64,000 nt of DNA from CAZOWW01 sp964583765 (GTDB taxonomy: Bacteria; Actinomycetota; Actinomycetes; Actinomycetales; Kineosporiaceae): assembly GCA_964583765.1 (NCBI GenBank), contig CAZOWW010000006.1, forward strand, positions 1-64,000. The letters are read 5' to 3'. Both the position numbers and the translations under genes were made by a program. This document shows, piece by piece, positions 44,607-54,257 of this stretch. Every line of letters starts with the position of its first letter. Within the stretch, counting starts at the first letter, position 1. Below the pieces are notes generated by a model. The model saw only the letters and a list, made by a program, of their open reading frames with translations. It did not search any database and was not told the DNA's origin.

Positions 44607-44644
44607 GACCGGGCCCGGACACCACGCGGTGTCCGGGCCCGGTC
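44607..44644. terminator. Terminator hairpin after hppA
   Basis: Perfect 17-bp stem GACCGGGCCCGGACACC/GGTGTCCGGGCCCGGTC with a four-base loop. There is no T-tract, as common in GC-rich actinobacteria. Confidence 0.85.
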
Positions 44645-44950
44645 TCGTCTCCGCCGGGCCGCGCGGCGGTCGGCCCTGTGCAGCTGGGCCCGACAGGCCC
44701 GTCGGGCCCGATGAGGCCGACGAGGAGCGGCCCACGGCCCCCTGGCGGCCTCGTGGCGCGGGATTGGCCCTCCGGCCGATGGGCCCCCTCCCGGGCGCAC
44801 AGGGGCCCTCCTGGCCCGTCAGGACGCGAGCTGGCTACCGTCGGTGAACGCGAGGAACCGCTCCGCGCAGACAGACCCCGGCGTCTCACCGCCCTGGCGG
44901 CTCACCTGCCCGCGGAGGCACCTGCCCTGGGATCGCTCACCGACCGAGGT

Positions 44951-45087
44951 ACCCACACGCGGAGACATCCACTACGGAGGGACCCGCCGACGGAGGCACC
45001 TGCACCCGGAGGCGTCCGCCCAGGAAATCCCTCGCCCACGCAAGCACCCACACGCGGAGACATCCGCTACGGAGGGACCCGCCGACG
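44951..45087. repeat. 42-base direct repeats
   Basis: Two copies of a 42-base sequence at 44951-44992 and 45046-45087, one mismatch apart. They begin ACCCACACGCGGAGACATCC and end GGACCCGCCGACG. The spacer is 53 bases. Confidence 0.9.
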
Positions 45088-45120
45088 ACGGAGTCCGCAC
45101 GGGGAGGCAAACGTGGGGAG

Positions 45121-45148
45121 CCGGGCCACGGGGTGCTCCGTGGCCCGG
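45121..45148. terminator. Terminator hairpin after the conservon
   Basis: 11-bp perfect stem CCGGGCCACGG/CCGTGGCCCGG, extended by GGGG and CCCC flanks with an AG bulge. It lies about 170 bases past the GTPase stop. Confidence 0.75.
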
Positions 45149-45318
45149 CCCCACAGGTGTGCCGAGCGGTACTGGGTATGCACGAGCAGTACTCGGTGTG
45201 CCGAGCGGTAGCTGTGCGGTGGTTCATGGACGGAGGTGCGAACTACCCAGGTGTCGGGCCGCCTCCTGCGACCTTCCCACCTGGCGAGAGCGGCGTCCAG
45301 AGCGCCGGGCCGGAGTGC

Positions 45319-45894
45319 TCAGACGCGGGCCCAGGTGCGCAGCGCGTGCTCGACGAGCGAGATCAGCGTCTGCTTGGCGGAACTGCGTTCCCGGGCGTCG
45401 CAGACGAGCACCGGGACCTCCCCACCGAGCTGGAGCGCCTCGCGGACCTCCTCGGGGCGGTGGCGCAGCAGTCCGTCGAAGGCGTTGATCGCCACGATGA
45501 ACGGCAGGTTGCGTGCCTCGAAGAAGTCGATCGGGCCGAAGGAGTCCTCCAGCCTCCGGGTGTCCACCAGGACCACTGCCCCGATGGCACCGCGGACGAG
45601 GTCGTCCCACATGAACCAGAACCTGTTCTGCCCGGGGGAACCGAACAGGTACAGCACCAGTTCCTGGTCGATGGAGATGCGTCCGAAGTCCATGGCGACC
45701 GTCGTCGTCGTCTTGGAGGGAGTGGCCGACAGGTCGTCCACCCCCACGCTGGCTTGGGTCATCACCGCCTCGGTACGAAGCGGGACGATCTCGGAGACCG
45801 CGCCGACGAACGTGGTCTTGCCTGCCCCGAACCCGCCCGAGATGACGATCTTCGTCGAGCGGGTGGGCCGGCTCTCAGAGCCGTTGGAGACCAC
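45319..45894 (-). CDS. Conservon GTPase (CvnD-like)
   Basis: 191-residue small Ras-like GTPase. G1 is SGGFGAGKTTFVGAVSE; the G3 region has LFGSPGQNRFWFMWDDL, and the G4 position reads INAFD, a variant of the NKxD motif, as common in this family. It is the last gene of a four-gene conservon (kinase, roadblock, DUF742, GTPase). In Streptomyces such conservons form membrane-associated complexes resembling G-protein-coupled signalling. GTG start, overlapping the DUF742 stop by 20 bases. Confidence 0.93.
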   Translation of the reverse strand: MVSNGSESRPTRSTKIVISGGFGAGKTTFVGAVSEIVPLRTEAVMTQASVGVDDLSATPSKTTTTVAMDFGRISIDQELVLYLFGSPGQNRFWFMWDDLVRGAIGAVVLVDTRRLEDSFGPIDFFEARNLPFIVAINAFDGLLRHRPEEVREALQLGGEVPVLVCDARERSSAKQTLISLVEHALRTWARV

Positions 45895-46285
45895 TGAGCA
45901 CCCTCCTCAGGAACATCGGGTCGCGCTCGTCACCCATGGTGCCCGAGGTGCTGAGCACCTCGACCAACCCGAGCTCGACCATGTCAGCGATGATCACTCG
46001 AGCCACGCCGATCGGCGTTGCAAGTTGTGCGGCGATCTCGGCGACCGAGACCGTTCCCTGGCATAAGCCGATCACATTGATGTGCTCCGGTGAGAGCGCG
46101 GGTGACCCCATCAACGACATGCCCTGGACGGTCGCGACCACCAATGCTTCCAGTTCGAAGTCACGGACCGGTCGGGTACGGCCACCGGTACGAGCGTATG
46201 GGCGAACCAGTGACGCTCTCGGCTCACCGTCCTCGGGTGGCGGAGGGTCGTCGATCATCGGGTTCGCCGGCAGTGAGAGTGTCAC
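45875..46285 (-). CDS. DUF742 protein (CvnC-like)
   Basis: 136 residues. The DUF742 domain includes SLVRPYARTGGRTRP, ELEALVVATVQG, ALSPEHINVIGLCQGTVSVAEIAAQL (a winged-helix-like segment) and VARVIIADMVELGLVEV. It is the third conservon member. GTG 46285 gives a GTGA overlap with the roadblock stop; the ORF could extend 15 bases. Confidence 0.92.
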   Translation of the reverse strand: MTLSLPANPMIDDPPPPEDGEPRASLVRPYARTGGRTRPVRDFELEALVVATVQGMSLMGSPALSPEHINVIGLCQGTVSVAEIAAQLATPIGVARVIIADMVELGLVEVLSTSGTMGDERDPMFLRRVLSGLQRL

Positions 46286-46704
46286 CGTCCTGTGGACCAC
46301 TCAGACGAGCCAGGCTGGCGTATGCCGGGCGACAGGTGCTCGCCCACACGGTCCACGAGCATCGTCATCTCGTAGCCGACCAGGCCGATGTCCGAGGTGG
46401 GTGCTGCCAGGACGGCCAACCAGGAGCCGTCCGAGATCGCCATGAGGAGCAGGAAGCCGCCCTGCATCTCCACCACGGTCTGGACGACGGCGCCTGCCGA
46501 GAAGCAGAGCGCGGCGCCGTTGGTGAGACTGCCGAGGCCGGAGGCCACGGCAGACAGCTGGTCCGCACGGTCCCGGGGAAGTCCCGCGGACGCTGCGATG
46601 AGCAGGCCGTCAGCGGAGACCACGGCGGCATGGGCGACGCCCGCGACCCGCTGTGCGAAGCCGTCGACGAGCCATGCGATGTCGGTGCCGGTACCCGCAC
46701 TCAC
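46282..46704 (-). CDS. Roadblock/LC7 domain protein (CvnB-like)
   Basis: 140-residue roadblock/LC7 protein: VDGFAQRVAGVAHAAVVSADGLLIAASAGLP, then the AVASGLGSLTNGAALCF helix and VVEMQGGFLLLMAISDGSWLAVLA. Roadblock proteins act as regulators for MglA-like GTPases, consistent with the adjacent CvnD. The ATG overlaps the kinase stop (ATGA). Confidence 0.94.
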   Translation of the reverse strand: MSAGTGTDIAWLVDGFAQRVAGVAHAAVVSADGLLIAASAGLPRDRADQLSAVASGLGSLTNGAALCFSAGAVVQTVVEMQGGFLLLMAISDGSWLAVLAAPTSDIGLVGYEMTMLVDRVGEHLSPGIRQPGSSEWSTGR

Positions 46705-49700
46705 TGGTTGCCTCCTGGCTGTTCATCGGCGTTGCCGCCGCGGTCGCGAGTCCGTGTGCTTGCTGTGCCGAACAATCCGCTCGCGACGGTCTCCGAGACA
46801 TGGTCTCCCGGGCGGAGCCGGGCCTGTCTCGCGCTCGACAAGCCTCGCTGGTAGCTGCCCAGACGACCCCGAATCGTCTCGGCGTCGACGCCCGCGGGCC
46901 GTACCGGGGGCGGGGGCGTGTCCACGGCCCTCGGAGCCCCGGGTGCGGCTGCGGATGCCGTGGGGAGCAGGTTCGCTCCCGGACGGCGCCGTGGCAGGCC
47001 GGTGGTGGTCGTTCCCGCGACCTCCGGAGCGGCTGCGGCCCTGGCGTTCGCGGCCAACCACCGCTGGTCGCCCAGTGCCGACCACCGCGAACCGCTGCCG
47101 CCTCCGTTCGCGGCGGCTGCCACGCGTGCCGGCTCTTCCCGTGCCGGTTCCGGCTCCCGGGCGGGCGTCCGGACCAGCGGCTGCTCCCCGGTCGTCGGAC
47201 GCGGGGCCGAGGCTGCCGCCGGGGCGTAGGACGGGTAGGCGGGGCGCGCCGGTTCCGGCGCCGGACGGACCGGCTCGGGTGCCCGCATCGGGCTGGCCGG
47301 CTGTCCGTAACCGGGTGTGCTCGGCTGCCCGTAACCAGGCGTCGTCGGGACGATCGGTCGGACCGGCGTGACCGGGGCCTGGGGTGCCGGGCGGCTGGGC
47401 GCAGGGTCGCGCATTCCGCTCGGCGGCGTGTTCACCGGGATCGGGATCGGGCCGGTGCGGGCCTTCTCGTCCGCGAACCAGGCCGAGATGGAATCGAAGA
47501 TCGGGGTCGACGCGCCGTCGTCCACGGGTGGCGGCGGGGACCCGATGAGCGGCGGGCCGCTCGGTTGCGGTGCCGCGGGCAGCGGCGTGGCGGGCGTCGC
47601 GGTCCGTGCGGCCAGTTCGGAGGGCAGCGCGTTGTCCCAGGCGCCAGGAGCGGCACCACTGGAGACGTGCGGTGCGCCCGTGTTGGGCGTCCGACCGAAC
47701 GGGTCCGTACGGAAGGGGTTCGCGGTCGCCGACGTGGGACCGGTCCTCGGCAGGCCGACCGGGTTGCTGGTGGGCTGCTGAGGCTCGAAGCCGCCGGTCG
47801 TCCGCGCACCCTGGGCCGGGGTGCTCGCTCCGAAGGCCGATTCCGCGCTCGACGGCAGGAACAGACTGCCGGTGATGGGGTCGGTGCTGGCCGGGTACGC
47901 GCCGAGCGGGGCGCCGGTGCGCTGGCTCCCCAGAGGACGACGGGGAAGCCCACCGCCGGGACCGTCACCGGCGGGCGACGACGGGGGCGGGGTGCTGGCC
48001 GCCGCGGGCTGCGAGGGTGCCGGTCGGCCGTAGCCGGGGTCCGGGCGTCCGTAGCCGGGGTCCTGGCGCCCGTAGGTGGGGTCCTGGCGCCCGTAGGCGG
48101 GCGAGTCCGGGTACCCGAGCGAGGGCTGCGGCACGGCCGCGATCGGTGCACTCGGCGTGCTCGGCTCGGGGGCCATGACCGCGCGCTGCGGGATACCGGT
48201 GGCCGGGGTGCCCAGGCGCTGGTTCTCGGTGGTCTGCCCGGGGGCGCCGAGGACCAGGGACGCGGGGACGGCGACCTCGGCGATCGTGCCCGGGCCGTCC
48301 GAACGCTGCGTGAGCCGTACGTGCAGACCACCGCGGTTGGCCAGGCGGCCGACCACGAACAGACCCATCCGGGACGGGACCTGCGTGTCCATCTCCTGGA
48401 GGGAGTTCAACCGGAGGTTGATCCGGTCGAGCTCGGCGGCCGGGATGCCCACGCCGGAGTCGGCGACCTCCAGCAGCAGTCCGCCGTCCGGGGTGAACGC
48501 CGCGGAGAGCACGATCGGGCTGGTCGGCGGGGAGTACATGGCCGCGTTGTCGAGCAGCTCGGCCAGAAGGTGGATCAGACCGCCGGCCGAGGGACCGGGA
48601 ATGGCGGCGCCGCCCACGGGCTGCAGGCGCACCCGCTCGTACTGCTCCATCTCGGAGGTGGCGGCGCGGAAGAGCTCGGCGATCGGTACGGGGGCCGCGC
48701 TGCGGGTACGCACCGCGGAGCCGGCCAGCACGAGGAGGTTGTCGTTGTAGCGGCGCATCCGGGCCGCCAGGTGGTCCAGGCGGAACAGGTTGCGGAGCTG
48801 CTCGGGGTCCTGCTCGGTACTCTCCAGCTCGTCGATGATCGTCAGCTGCTTCTCGACCATGGACTGGCTGCGTCGGGACATGCTCACGAACGCGTCGTCC
48901 AGGGCTCGCCGCAGGCGGACCTGGGCGGCGGCCAGACGGACCGCCTCACCGGAGAGACCGTCGACCGCGTTGGCCAGCTCGACCGCTTCGGGACCGGCGG
49001 AGGTGCCCGGTGGCAGGGCCGAGGGCAGATCGACGACGGCGTCCGGGCCCTTGTCCTCGATCGTGCGGACCGCGATCGGCAGCTGCACCGAGGCCAACTC
49101 CACGGCGCCGCTGGTCAGGCGACGCAACGGGCGGTCGATCGAGCGGGCGATCACGAGGACCAGGAGGAGCATGATCGCGCTGGCGATCAGCGTGACACCG
49201 CCGAACAGCACGGTGCGCCACAGGTCCTTGCGCACGGAGGCACTGGTCGTGGTCTGGGCCTTGTTCGCCATCTTGTCGAAGAAGGAGTCGATCCGGTTGA
49301 CCCGGATCCAGGCGGCGGCGGTGAAGGCCTTCGAGTCGCCGGCGCCCTCGGGGTTGTCGGCCAGGTTGTCCGGGAGGATCTTCTGGAGGTCCTGGCGGAA
49401 CCGTGCGAGCTGGGCGTCGTCGTTGTCGATCTGATCGATCGTGCCGGCCTCGGCCTTGACATCGGCACTCTGGTTGTTGCCCACGAGGGTTCGCAGCTGC
49501 TTGACGAGCTGGGTCTCCTGGGCGGCGTAACCGAGGATGTCCTGGTAGCGCTTGTCGGTGATGCGCTTCTCGACGAGGACGTAGGTGATCAGGTCACGAT
49601 CGGTGCTGGCGGTGTCGGACAGCTGGATCGCCACGCTGAGGATCGAGACGAGGGCGCGGGTGTCGTTGCTGGCCGCGTTGGAGGACTCGATCGTGTTGAT

Positions 49701-50339
49701 GAGCGCGTCGAGAATGGCGTTACAGCCGTCGACCGGGTCCTGGTAGCTGGCCACCACCGTGGACGGGTTGCGCTGCGGGTAGAACTCGGGACGGATCCGC
49801 TCGTTCAGCGTCTGGCGGCTCTCGTCGATCCGGACGATCTCCCCGGCGAGGGAGTCGGGCCACCCGCCCACCGGCGCCTTGTGGTGCAAGGTGTCGTCGA
49901 GTTGGGCGAGCGCGGCGTCGGTCGCCTTGCGCTTGTCCTCCATGGCGGACTTCTCGGCCGTGGAGTTGTGGGAGTCGAGGTAGGCGATCGTCTGGGCCCG
50001 CTCGTCCTCGATCGACACCTTGGCGTGCTGGGCAAGACTTGCCAGCTGCGCGAGGCGGTCGATCGTCCGGGCGTTGGTCAGATCCTGGACCGTCGACAGA
50101 CCGATGAACGCCGCCGTCCCGACGATGCCCAGAATGGGCAAGGTGACCAGGGCGATGAGCTTGCGGCGCACCGTCCACGAGGCGAGGAAGCCGCTCGGGC
50201 GTCTCGCCTCGCGTTGCGTCGCGGCGGGGCGTGCGGGGCCATCCCATGGCACCGTCGCTCCGTCGCTTCCCCGCGCCTTGGGCATGCCGGATAACCCGGC
50301 CTGCTGAGGCTCGGGGACAGTCATGCCGTGTCGGGACAC
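46701..50339 (-). CDS. Conservon sensor histidine kinase (CvnA-like)
   Basis: 1212 residues. A first transmembrane helix (KLIALVTLPILGIVGTAAFIG), a large extracytoplasmic nitrate/nitrite-sensor-like helical domain, and a second helix (TLIASAIMLLLVLVIARS) are followed by a HAMP-like linker and HATPase_c (LLDNAAMYSPPTSPIVL; VADSGVGIP; MGLFVVGRLANRGG). The C-terminal 500 residues are disordered and Pro-rich, with YGRQDPxYGRQDP repeats and TPGYGQPS pairs. A classical HisKA phospho-His is not visible, as usual for conservon kinases. GTG 50339 is used because GGGAGGG lies about five bases upstream; ATG 50324 is also possible. Confidence 0.92.
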   Translation of the reverse strand: MSRHGMTVPEPQQAGLSGMPKARGSDGATVPWDGPARPAATQREARRPSGFLASWTVRRKLIALVTLPILGIVGTAAFIGLSTVQDLTNARTIDRLAQLASLAQHAKVSIEDERAQTIAYLDSHNSTAEKSAMEDKRKATDAALAQLDDTLHHKAPVGGWPDSLAGEIVRIDESRQTLNERIRPEFYPQRNPSTVVASYQDPVDGCNAILDALINTIESSNAASNDTRALVSILSVAIQLSDTASTDRDLITYVLVEKRITDKRYQDILGYAAQETQLVKQLRTLVGNNQSADVKAEAGTIDQIDNDDAQLARFRQDLQKILPDNLADNPEGAGDSKAFTAAAWIRVNRIDSFFDKMANKAQTTTSASVRKDLWRTVLFGGVTLIASAIMLLLVLVIARSIDRPLRRLTSGAVELASVQLPIAVRTIEDKGPDAVVDLPSALPPGTSAGPEAVELANAVDGLSGEAVRLAAAQVRLRRALDDAFVSMSRRSQSMVEKQLTIIDELESTEQDPEQLRNLFRLDHLAARMRRYNDNLLVLAGSAVRTRSAAPVPIAELFRAATSEMEQYERVRLQPVGGAAIPGPSAGGLIHLLAELLDNAAMYSPPTSPIVLSAAFTPDGGLLLEVADSGVGIPAAELDRINLRLNSLQEMDTQVPSRMGLFVVGRLANRGGLHVRLTQRSDGPGTIAEVAVPASLVLGAPGQTTENQRLGTPATGIPQRAVMAPEPSTPSAPIAAVPQPSLGYPDSPAYGRQDPTYGRQDPGYGRPDPGYGRPAPSQPAAASTPPPSSPAGDGPGGGLPRRPLGSQRTGAPLGAYPASTDPITGSLFLPSSAESAFGASTPAQGARTTGGFEPQQPTSNPVGLPRTGPTSATANPFRTDPFGRTPNTGAPHVSSGAAPGAWDNALPSELAARTATPATPLPAAPQPSGPPLIGSPPPPVDDGASTPIFDSISAWFADEKARTGPIPIPVNTPPSGMRDPAPSRPAPQAPVTPVRPIVPTTPGYGQPSTPGYGQPASPMRAPEPVRPAPEPARPAYPSYAPAAASAPRPTTGEQPLVRTPAREPEPAREEPARVAAAANGGGSGSRWSALGDQRWLAANARAAAAPEVAGTTTTGLPRRRPGANLLPTASAAAPGAPRAVDTPPPPVRPAGVDAETIRGRLGSYQRGLSSARQARLRPGDHVSETVASGLFGTASTRTRDRGGNADEQPGGNQ

Positions 50340-50949
50340 GTGACCCTCCCTGCCGCCGTTCCTCACGGCGTCCGCGGTACCTGGCCTGTTCGCGGAGTCG
50401 GCCGCGCGACTGCTCTGTCGCGACGCCTCCTCCAGTGGGTCGGGCCCAAGCCTGTCAGACAGCGCCACGCCGAGGCTACGTTCATCGGACACCTATGGGG
50501 AACCCTCTGTGACGGAACTGCCGCATGAGCTCAACGGTGCTCGCGCTATGTTCTCGGTAGTAAGCGGTGAGTAATCAAGCCTGTCGTGTCGTGCTGATGT
50601 TCGGCACATTGCGCAGTCGTGGCCGGATCGCCCAGAAGGTAGCCCCTCAGGCCCGTTCGTGGTGCCATCTCCGATGACTCCTCCCCAGGAGGGACCTCGG
50701 TGCAGCTCTTCCACAGCATCGGCGTTACCGTGCTGCGCGGGAGTCCGCGTGCGATGGTTGGGACAACCGGAACCTCCCTGGCGGATCGCCACGGTGCAGC
50801 GGACATCGCCACGCTGTAGCGGAAGTGGTACCGGGCGCGATGTCCGCGACGGGGCCGTCCCACTGCGCGCAGGGGTGACGGCCGTCGTGACGCGGGCTGA
50901 GACGGCGACGATGAGTGACCGGGCGGATCTCGAGCAAGGAGGCATGCCG
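50340..50949. other. Divergent intergenic region, conservon / topA
   Basis: 610 bases. Open frames enter from both sides, but the topA family starts much later and the kinase start has its own ribosome site. Palindromic and promoter elements cannot be named with confidence; the part near 50545-50600 is relatively AT-rich and a likely promoter zone. Confidence 0.45.
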
Positions 50950-53925
50950 GTGGGCAGGAGCAGGACGACGAGCACCGTGACGGTGCCCGGTGACGGAGGC
51001 GGGGAGGCCCGTACACCGCGCCGGCTGGTGATCGTCGAGTCGCCCGCCAAGGCCCGTACCATCGCCGGTTTCCTCGGGCCGAGCTTCGACGTGGAGGCGA
51101 GTGTCGGGCACATCCGCGACCTCCCCCAACCCAGCGAACTGCCCGCAGAGATGAAGAAGGGGCCGTTCGGGAAGTTCGCCGTCGATGTCGAGAACGGCTT
51201 CGCGCCGTACTACGTGGTCGACCCGGACAAGAAGAAGAAGGTCTCGGAGCTCAAGCGCATTCTCAAGGACGCGGACGAGCTCTACCTCGCAACGGACGAG
51301 GACCGCGAGGGCGAGGCGATCGCCTGGCACCTGCTGGAGGTGCTCCGCCCCGCGGTGCCGGTGCGGCGGATGGTCTTCCACGAGATCACGCGGGAGGCCA
51401 TCGAACGGGCACTGACCGACACCCGGGACATCGACGAGCGCCTGGTGGACGCCCAGGAGACTCGGCGCATCCTCTACCGTCTCTACGGCTACGAGGTGTC
51501 CCCGGTGCTCTGGCGCAAGATCCGCGCCGGGCTCTCCGCCGGGCGCGTGCAGTCGGTGGCCACGCGCCTGGTGGTCGAGCGTGAGCGGGAGCACATGGCG
51601 TTCCGCTCCGCCTCCTACTGGGACCTGAGCGCGCGGCTCGGGACCCTCCCGGCCGGTGTGACCTCGGACTTCCGGGCGCGGCTGGCGCTGCTGGACGGCG
51701 TGCGCGTGGCCAGCGGTCGCGACTTCGACGACCGGGGGCGGCTCACCGCTTCGGCCGCCGCGGCGGGCGTGCGCTGCCTGGACGAGGCCACCGCCAGGGC
51801 TGTGGTCACGGCCCTGGACGGCGCGGCCGTGAAGGTCCGCTCCGTGGAGGAGAAGCCGTACACGCGCAGGCCCGCGGCCCCCTTCACCACCTCGACCCTG
51901 CAGCAGGAGGCCAGTCGCAAGCTGCGGTTCTCCTCGCGGCACACCATGCGGGTGGCGCAGTCCCTGTACGAGAACGGCCACATCACCTATATGCGTACCG
52001 ACTCGACGGTGCTCTCCGATCAGGCATTGTCGGCCGCCCGGACGCAGGCGGCACAGCTCTACGGACCCGAGTACGTGCCCGAGCAGCCCCGCCGCTACGT
52101 GAGCAAGGCCAAGAATGCGCAGGAGGCGCACGAGGCCATCCGCCCGGCGGGTGATTCCTTCCGCACCCCTGCCCAGGTTGCCAGCCAGTTGCGCGGCGAT
52201 GAATACCGCTTGTACGAGTTGATCTGGAAGCGCACCGTCGCCTCGCAGATGGCCGACGCGCGTGGTTCCACCGCTTCGGTGCGGATCGTCGCGACGGCGG
52301 ACTCCGCCGCCGCCCGGGATGTCCCGGACCCGACCACCGGCGGGCCGCTCCTGTCCACTGCCGAGTTCGCCGCCTCCGGCACGGTGATCACTTTCCGTGG
52401 TTTCCTCGCCGCCTATGAGGAAGGTCGGGACGAGGACCGTGCGGCCGAGGCGACCGAGGAGTCGCGCCTGCCCGCGCTCGCCGCGGGGGATCCCCTGCGT
52501 CTGCACGAACTCCTGCCCACCGGCCACGAGACCTCCCCGCCGCCCCGGTACACGGAGGCCAGCCTCGTCAAGGCGCTCGAGGAACGGGGGATCGGCCGGC
52601 CGTCCACGTATGCGGCGACGATCAGCACCATCCTCGACCGCGGCTACGTGACCGCCAAGGGCTCGGCCCTCATCCCGACCTGGTTGGCCTTCGCGGTCAC
52701 GCGACTGCTGGAGGAGCACTTCGGGCGGTTGGTCGACTACGACTTCACCGCGGCCATGGAGGCGGATCTCGACCGGATCGCCGCCGGCAGCGAGGACCGC
52801 TCCGCCTGGCTCGCCCGGTTCTACTTCGGTGACACCTCCGAGGCGGGGGTGCGCGCCCCCGGCAGCAACCAGGGGCTCAGGCCGCTGGTGGAGGACCTCG
52901 GCGAGATCGACGCCCGGGACATCAACTCCGTCTCCCTCGGCGAGGGGATCGTCCTGCGGGTCGGTCGGTACGGGCCCTATCTCGAGCTGCCCGGGGCCGA
53001 GGGGGAGGAGCCTCGACGGGCCAGCGTCCCCGACGACGTGGCACCCGACGAGCTGACCGTGGCCAAGGCCCGGGAGCTGCTCGAGCAGCAGGCTGACGGC
53101 GACCGGGTGCTCGGCGACGATCCGGTCACGGGGCGCCCGCTGGTCGTCAAGGCCGGTCGCTTCGGCCCCTACGTCACCGAGGTGCTCCCCGAGGACGCCC
53201 CCCGGTCGGCCAAACCGCGCACCGCGAGCCTGTTCGGGTCCATGCAGTCGGAGACGGTGACCCTCGAGGACGCCGTCCGCCTGCTGTCGCTCCCCCGGGT
53301 CGTCGGCACCGACCCGGCCACCGGGGAGGAGATCACCGCGCAGAACGGCCGGTACGGTCCCTATCTGCGGAAGGGAACCGACTCGCGGTCCCTGGCCAGT
53401 GAGGACCTGATCTTCGACGTCACCCTCGACGAGGCGCTGGTGCTGTACGCCCAGCCGAAGGCCCGCGGGCGGGCCGCAGCGGCAGCCCCGCTGCGCGAAC
53501 TCGGACCGGACCCGGTCAGTGGTGGCGCCATCGTGGTCAAGGACGGCCGATTCGGGCCGTACGTCACGGACGGGACGACGAACGCGACCCTGCGCAAGGG
53601 CGACTCGGTCGAGGAGATCACCGCCGACCGGGCGCAGGAACTCCTCGCCGAGAAGCGCGGCAAGGAGCCGACCCGCCGCCCCGCGCGCAAGTCCGCCGCG
53701 ACCAAGTCGACCGCCTCGAAGTCAACGGCTGCCAAGTCGACGGCCTCGAAGTCGACGCCGGCGAAGTCGACGACCAGGTCCGGCGGGACCAAGGCGGCAG
53801 CGGCGGCGGCCACGGGTACCACGGTCAAGGCTGCCTCCGCACCGCGTGCGGCGAGCAAGCGCACGGCTGCGGCCCGGTCCGGTGTGGTCCGGGGCACCGC
53901 CGCGGAGTCGACGGCCACTCCCTGA
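50950..53925 (+). CDS. topA: DNA topoisomerase I
   Basis: 991-residue type IA topoisomerase that relaxes negative supercoils. The TOPRIM domain has VIVESPAKA and TDEDREGEAIAWH; the active-site Tyr is in ITYMRTDSTVLSD. Four C-terminal topoisomerase repeats carry GRYGPYLELP, GRFGPYVTEV, GRYGPYLRKG and GRFGPYVTDG; zinc fingers are absent, as in actinobacteria. The tail is a Lys/Ser/Thr/Ala array (repeats of KSTASKSTAAKST type) that binds DNA and helps processivity in related enzymes. The start is chosen as GTG 50950, seven bases after AAGGAGG; ATG 50944 is only one base from that site, and an ATG at 50911 is also open. Confidence 0.95.
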   Translation: MGRSRTTSTVTVPGDGGGEARTPRRLVIVESPAKARTIAGFLGPSFDVEASVGHIRDLPQPSELPAEMKKGPFGKFAVDVENGFAPYYVVDPDKKKKVSELKRILKDADELYLATDEDREGEAIAWHLLEVLRPAVPVRRMVFHEITREAIERALTDTRDIDERLVDAQETRRILYRLYGYEVSPVLWRKIRAGLSAGRVQSVATRLVVEREREHMAFRSASYWDLSARLGTLPAGVTSDFRARLALLDGVRVASGRDFDDRGRLTASAAAAGVRCLDEATARAVVTALDGAAVKVRSVEEKPYTRRPAAPFTTSTLQQEASRKLRFSSRHTMRVAQSLYENGHITYMRTDSTVLSDQALSAARTQAAQLYGPEYVPEQPRRYVSKAKNAQEAHEAIRPAGDSFRTPAQVASQLRGDEYRLYELIWKRTVASQMADARGSTASVRIVATADSAAARDVPDPTTGGPLLSTAEFAASGTVITFRGFLAAYEEGRDEDRAAEATEESRLPALAAGDPLRLHELLPTGHETSPPPRYTEASLVKALEERGIGRPSTYAATISTILDRGYVTAKGSALIPTWLAFAVTRLLEEHFGRLVDYDFTAAMEADLDRIAAGSEDRSAWLARFYFGDTSEAGVRAPGSNQGLRPLVEDLGEIDARDINSVSLGEGIVLRVGRYGPYLELPGAEGEEPRRASVPDDVAPDELTVAKARELLEQQADGDRVLGDDPVTGRPLVVKAGRFGPYVTEVLPEDAPRSAKPRTASLFGSMQSETVTLEDAVRLLSLPRVVGTDPATGEEITAQNGRYGPYLRKGTDSRSLASEDLIFDVTLDEALVLYAQPKARGRAAAAAPLRELGPDPVSGGAIVVKDGRFGPYVTDGTTNATLRKGDSVEEITADRAQELLAEKRGKEPTRRPARKSAATKSTASKSTAAKSTASKSTPAKSTTRSGGTKAAAAAATGTTVKAASAPRAASKRTAAARSGVVRGTAAESTATP

Positions 53926-54257
53926 GGCTCCCGCACTCCGAGGGACGGGCCCACTCCTTGAGGGGCGAGCCCGCCGCTCGAAGGGTCCGGTCCTCCTGTC
54001 CGGTCGGTGGTGTCGTCGGAACGGTCGACGGCGCCACCGGCGTCCCTGCGATGGTGGACGGGCACGGGGTGTCTCGAACGGGCGTGAACTGCTCCGGACG
54101 GGCACGGGGTGTCGCGTACGGGCGCGAGCGGCTGGGGTGGGACTGCGTGGGGGCACCGTTCGCAGGCACCGGGTGCGACGGCCCCGGAAATGGGATTCCC
54201 CGGGTCGCTTCCGGCAGCTACCGTGAAGGACACGCGGATCCCTACCCCGGACAGGCC
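53926..54257. other. Gap after topA with an 18-base repeat
   Basis: 332 bases. An 18-base sequence (GGACGGGCACGGGGTGTC) occurs twice (54057-54074, 54096-54113). A possible -10 TACCGT is at 54219. No gene recognised. Confidence 0.5.

Larger units (their letters stand above)
44530..45318. other. Intergenic region, hppA / conservon
   Basis: 789 bases. In order: the hppA terminator, a GC-rich stretch with short imperfect repeats (44650-44900), the two 42-base repeats, a second hairpin at 45121, and two copies of GTGCCGAGCGGTA (about 45159 and 45200). Open frames here lack ribosome sites and their protein sequence is repeat-like. The region looks like non-coding repeat sequence. Confidence 0.6.

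Noticed and set aside
44844..45488. Plus-strand frame across the 42-base repeats
   Set aside because: Its protein is made of the repeats and runs antisense into the GTPase gene.
46653..50294. 1213-residue plus-strand open frame
   Set aside because: Antisense to the conservon kinase; composition is typical of high-GC third-position shadows.
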